The position numbers were made by a program, and so were the translations under genes. A stretch of DNA of 64,000 nt from Zongyangia hominis (lineage in GTDB: Bacteria; Bacillota; Clostridia; Oscillospirales; Ruminococcaceae): positions 186,001 through 250,000 of the forward strand of contig NZ_JACRTC010000002.1 of assembly GCF_014385095.1 (NCBI RefSeq), given 5' to 3'. Below are positions 62,338 to 64,000 of this stretch, piece by piece. Under the pieces are notes generated by a model. That model did not search any database. It saw only the letters and a program-made list of their open reading frames with translations, and was not told the DNA's origin. How positions within the stretch are numbered: the first letter of the stretch is position 1; each line of letters begins with the position of its first letter.

Positions 62338-63465
62338 TTAGGTTTTCTCCAAGGCACTGTATCGGCTCACCGAGAGGATAATGCCCATCTCCGCCAGCAG
62401 CATACACAGCGCCGTGCCTCCGTAGCTGAAAAACGGGAGGCTGATGCCGGTGTTGGGGATGGTGTTGGTGACCACCGCGATATTGAGGATGGCCTGGATG
62501 CCCACCTGGGTGGTGCAGCCCAGCGCAATCATGGAGCCGAATTTGTCCGGGGAGCGCATGGCGATGACGTAGCCCCGCCACACCAACAGCGCAAAGAGGA
62601 TGACGATGATGGTGGCGCCGATAAAGCCCAACTCCTCGCAAACGATGGCGAAGACGAAGTCGTTTTGCGGCTCGGGGATATAGAGGTACTTCTGCCGGGA
62701 GTTGCCCAGCCCCAGGCCCATAAGCCCGCCGGAGCCAATGGCAAGCAGGGACTGGATGGTCTGGAAGCCCTTGCCCTGGGGGTCGGAGAACGGGTCAAGC
62801 CAGTGGTGGATACGGCTCATGGCGTAGTCCACTACACCCGGAACGAAGATGGCCACCAACACAATGGCAAGGAGCACCCCGCCGGCGATGGCGAACCACT
62901 TCAGGTTGGTGCCGCCGGCGATCATCATGATACAGCCGATGGAGAGAATCAGGATGGTGCCCGAAAGGTGGGGCTCCAAAACCATGAGTCCGGCGATGGC
63001 GCACAGCAATAAAACGAAAGGCAACGTGCCGTATTTAAAGGTGCTCATCTTGTTGCCGTTGATGGCGATGAGCTGGGCGAAGGTGACGATGATGGCAAAC
63101 TTTGCGATCTCCGAAGGCTGGAAGGTGCCGATGCCGAAGTTAATCCATCGTCGAGCGCCGTTGAGGGGCTCCATGAAGAGCACCACTACTAAGAGCAGGA
63201 TGGCCACCGCGTAGATCGGGAAGGCCAGCCGGTGGAAGAAGTGGTAGTCGAAGTTACAAAAGAAGATCATGGCCAAAATGCCCAACGCCGCCCACATCAG
63301 CTGCTTTTTGATGTAAAAAAAGCTGTCGCCGTCGTGGTAATAGGCATAGGCATAGCTGGCCGAAAAGAGCATGATCAGGCCAAAGATGACTAAAATCAGC
63401 ACCAAGATCAAAAAGGTCAGGTCTATGGGGCCTTTTTTCAGTTTGACGAGTTTTTTTTCTTTCAA
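62338..63465 (-). CDS. ftsW: FtsW/SEDS-family peptidoglycan glycosyltransferase
   Basis: 375 residues with about ten membrane helices. Polymerises lipid II at the septum. SEDS signatures: LNGARRWINFGIGTFQPSEIAKFAII, GKGFQTIQSLLAIGSGGLMGLGLGNSRQKYLYIPEPQNDFVFAIVCEELGF (with the essential Asp region) and TGISLPFFSYGGTALCMLLAEMGIILS. The start was set to TTG 63465, 9 nt after GGGAGG; the upstream TTG at 63483 lies on the site itself. It follows mraY directly, with no murD between them. Confidence 0.95.
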   Translation of the reverse strand: MKEKKLVKLKKGPIDLTFLILVLILVIFGLIMLFSASYAYAYYHDGDSFFYIKKQLMWAALGILAMIFFCNFDYHFFHRLAFPIYAVAILLLVVVLFMEPLNGARRWINFGIGTFQPSEIAKFAIIVTFAQLIAINGNKMSTFKYGTLPFVLLLCAIAGLMVLEPHLSGTILILSIGCIMMIAGGTNLKWFAIAGGVLLAIVLVAIFVPGVVDYAMSRIHHWLDPFSDPQGKGFQTIQSLLAIGSGGLMGLGLGNSRQKYLYIPEPQNDFVFAIVCEELGFIGATIIVILFALLVWRGYVIAMRSPDKFGSMIALGCTTQVGIQAILNIAVVTNTIPNTGISLPFFSYGGTALCMLLAEMGIILSVSRYSALEKT

Positions 63466-63517
63466 AGCCTTACGACCTCCCAATATGGTTCGCTTGTTTC
63501 GTACACGGATGGGGTGC

Positions 63518-64000
63518 TCAGATGCTCATGACCGCCCACACTGCCAACGCGCAGCCGATGGCTGTGATGAGGGAGAAGAGCGCCACGATCTTCACTTCGC
63601 TATACCCCGACATCTCAAAATGGTGGTGGATGGGGCTCATCTTGAAGACGCGCTTGCCGGTGAGCTTGAAGCTAGTCACCTGGATGATCACGCTGAGCGC
63701 CTCGATGATATACAAAATGCCCACCAAGATCAGGATGACCGGCAGTCCCACCCCGAAGGCCAGGGCCACCACCATGCCCCCTAAGAACATGGAGCCGGTA
63801 TCCCCCATGAAGACCTTCGCCGGATGGAAGTTCCAGACGAGGAACCCGATGCAGGCCCCCGCCAAAGCGGTGGCCAGGATGCCCATGCCGGTAAAGCCCA
63901 TAATCATGGTGATGAGCATAAAGCCGATGGCGGCCACAAAGGTGACCGAGCTTGCCAGTCCGTCAATGCCGTCGGTCAAGTTGACGGCATTGGTGATAAA
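63518..64000 (-). CDS. mraY: Phospho-N-acetylmuramoyl-pentapeptide transferase, C-terminal part (runs off the window)
   Basis: The visible 160 residues are the C-terminal half. NAVNLTDGIDGLASSVTFVAAIGFM is the Asp-containing active-site motif. VWNFHPAKVFMGDTGSMFLGG, then MSPIHHHFEMSGYSEVKIVALFSLI, are MraY hallmarks. It transfers phospho-MurNAc-pentapeptide to undecaprenyl phosphate (lipid I). The 5' end lies beyond the window. It precedes ftsW by 52 nt. Confidence 0.97.
   Translation of the reverse strand, partial: FITNAVNLTDGIDGLASSVTFVAAIGFMLITMIMGFTGMGILATALAGACIGFLVWNFHPAKVFMGDTGSMFLGGMVVALAFGVGLPVILILVGILYIIEALSVIIQVTSFKLTGKRVFKMSPIHHHFEMSGYSEVKIVALFSLITAIGCALAVWAVMSI

Overview
The window is a gene-dense, GC-rich chromosomal segment of an endospore-forming Firmicute, most likely a member of the Clostridia (Oscillospirales/Ruminococcaceae-like). 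The basis is a sporulation set (dpaA/dpaB dipicolinate synthase, an alpha/beta SASP, BofA, SpoVG), a T-box leader, an IspH-ribosomal protein S1 fusion, IreB, a class A RNase P RNA, a CIRCE element and Gram-positive style promoters and AGGAGG ribosome binding sites. It is almost entirely core genome. I see no prophage, insertion sequence, CRISPR array, rRNA or tRNA gene.

Layout. 1-8.6 kb: minus-strand housekeeping genes (pseudouridine synthase fragment, ilvE, gdhA, hsp20 under CIRCE, a GNAT, DUF2508-bofA, rnr, secG) with rnpB on plus. 8.9-13.2 kb: a divergent type II topoisomerase pair (parC/parE-like). 13.4-23.8 kb: a long minus-strand run, rnj, gdpP, a 39-codon nitroreductase-like remnant, rplI, dnaB, tilS, hpt, ftsH, covering RNA decay, c-di-AMP turnover, replication, tRNA lysidine and proteolysis. 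24.2-26.6 kb: a nucleotidyltransferase fused to a degenerate phosphomannomutase. 26.8-30.1 kb (plus): rnhA, then iscS-iscU-mnmA, a sulfur-mobilisation and tRNA-thiolation operon with a palindrome set exactly between its -35 and -10. 30.3-38.5 kb (minus): rpiR, HI0933-like flavoprotein, cmk, plsC, ispH-rpsA, preceded by dpaA-dpaB. 39-45 kb: spoVG and murC divergent, a small XRE regulator, then acpS-nnr-lipoprotein-mazF. 45.4-52.7 kb (plus): Phe T-box, pheS-pheT, ireB, two uncharacterised conserved genes, an amidohydrolase and a SASP. 52.8-56.9 kb (minus): a membrane protein, an orphan fumarase beta subunit, a DivIVA-like protein and a CorA transporter with a structured leader. 57.1-64 kb (minus): division and cell-wall cluster mraY-ftsW-murG-murA-ftsQ-ftsZ.

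Most unusual features. (1) The corA leader encodes a 14-residue peptide beginning M-N-P-D-P with a strong ribosome binding site. It is followed by RNA segments able to form mutually exclusive stems next to the corA ribosome binding site, which suggests an MgtL-like translation-sensing switch. (2) The ispH-rpsA fusion keeps a near-perfect internal Shine-Dalgarno and ATG at the S1 junction. (3) Several GC-rich structured repeat families (80, 95, about 84 and about 86 bp) sit in intergenic spaces, one inside the pheS leader, and related-looking sequence appears to have expanded tilS in frame. (4) bofA has no ATG/GTG/TTG at its expected start. (5) A 39-codon stub resembles a nitroreductase N-terminus.

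Starts were chosen from ribosome binding sites and family alignment from memory. Functions rest on recognised motifs, since no database search was possible.
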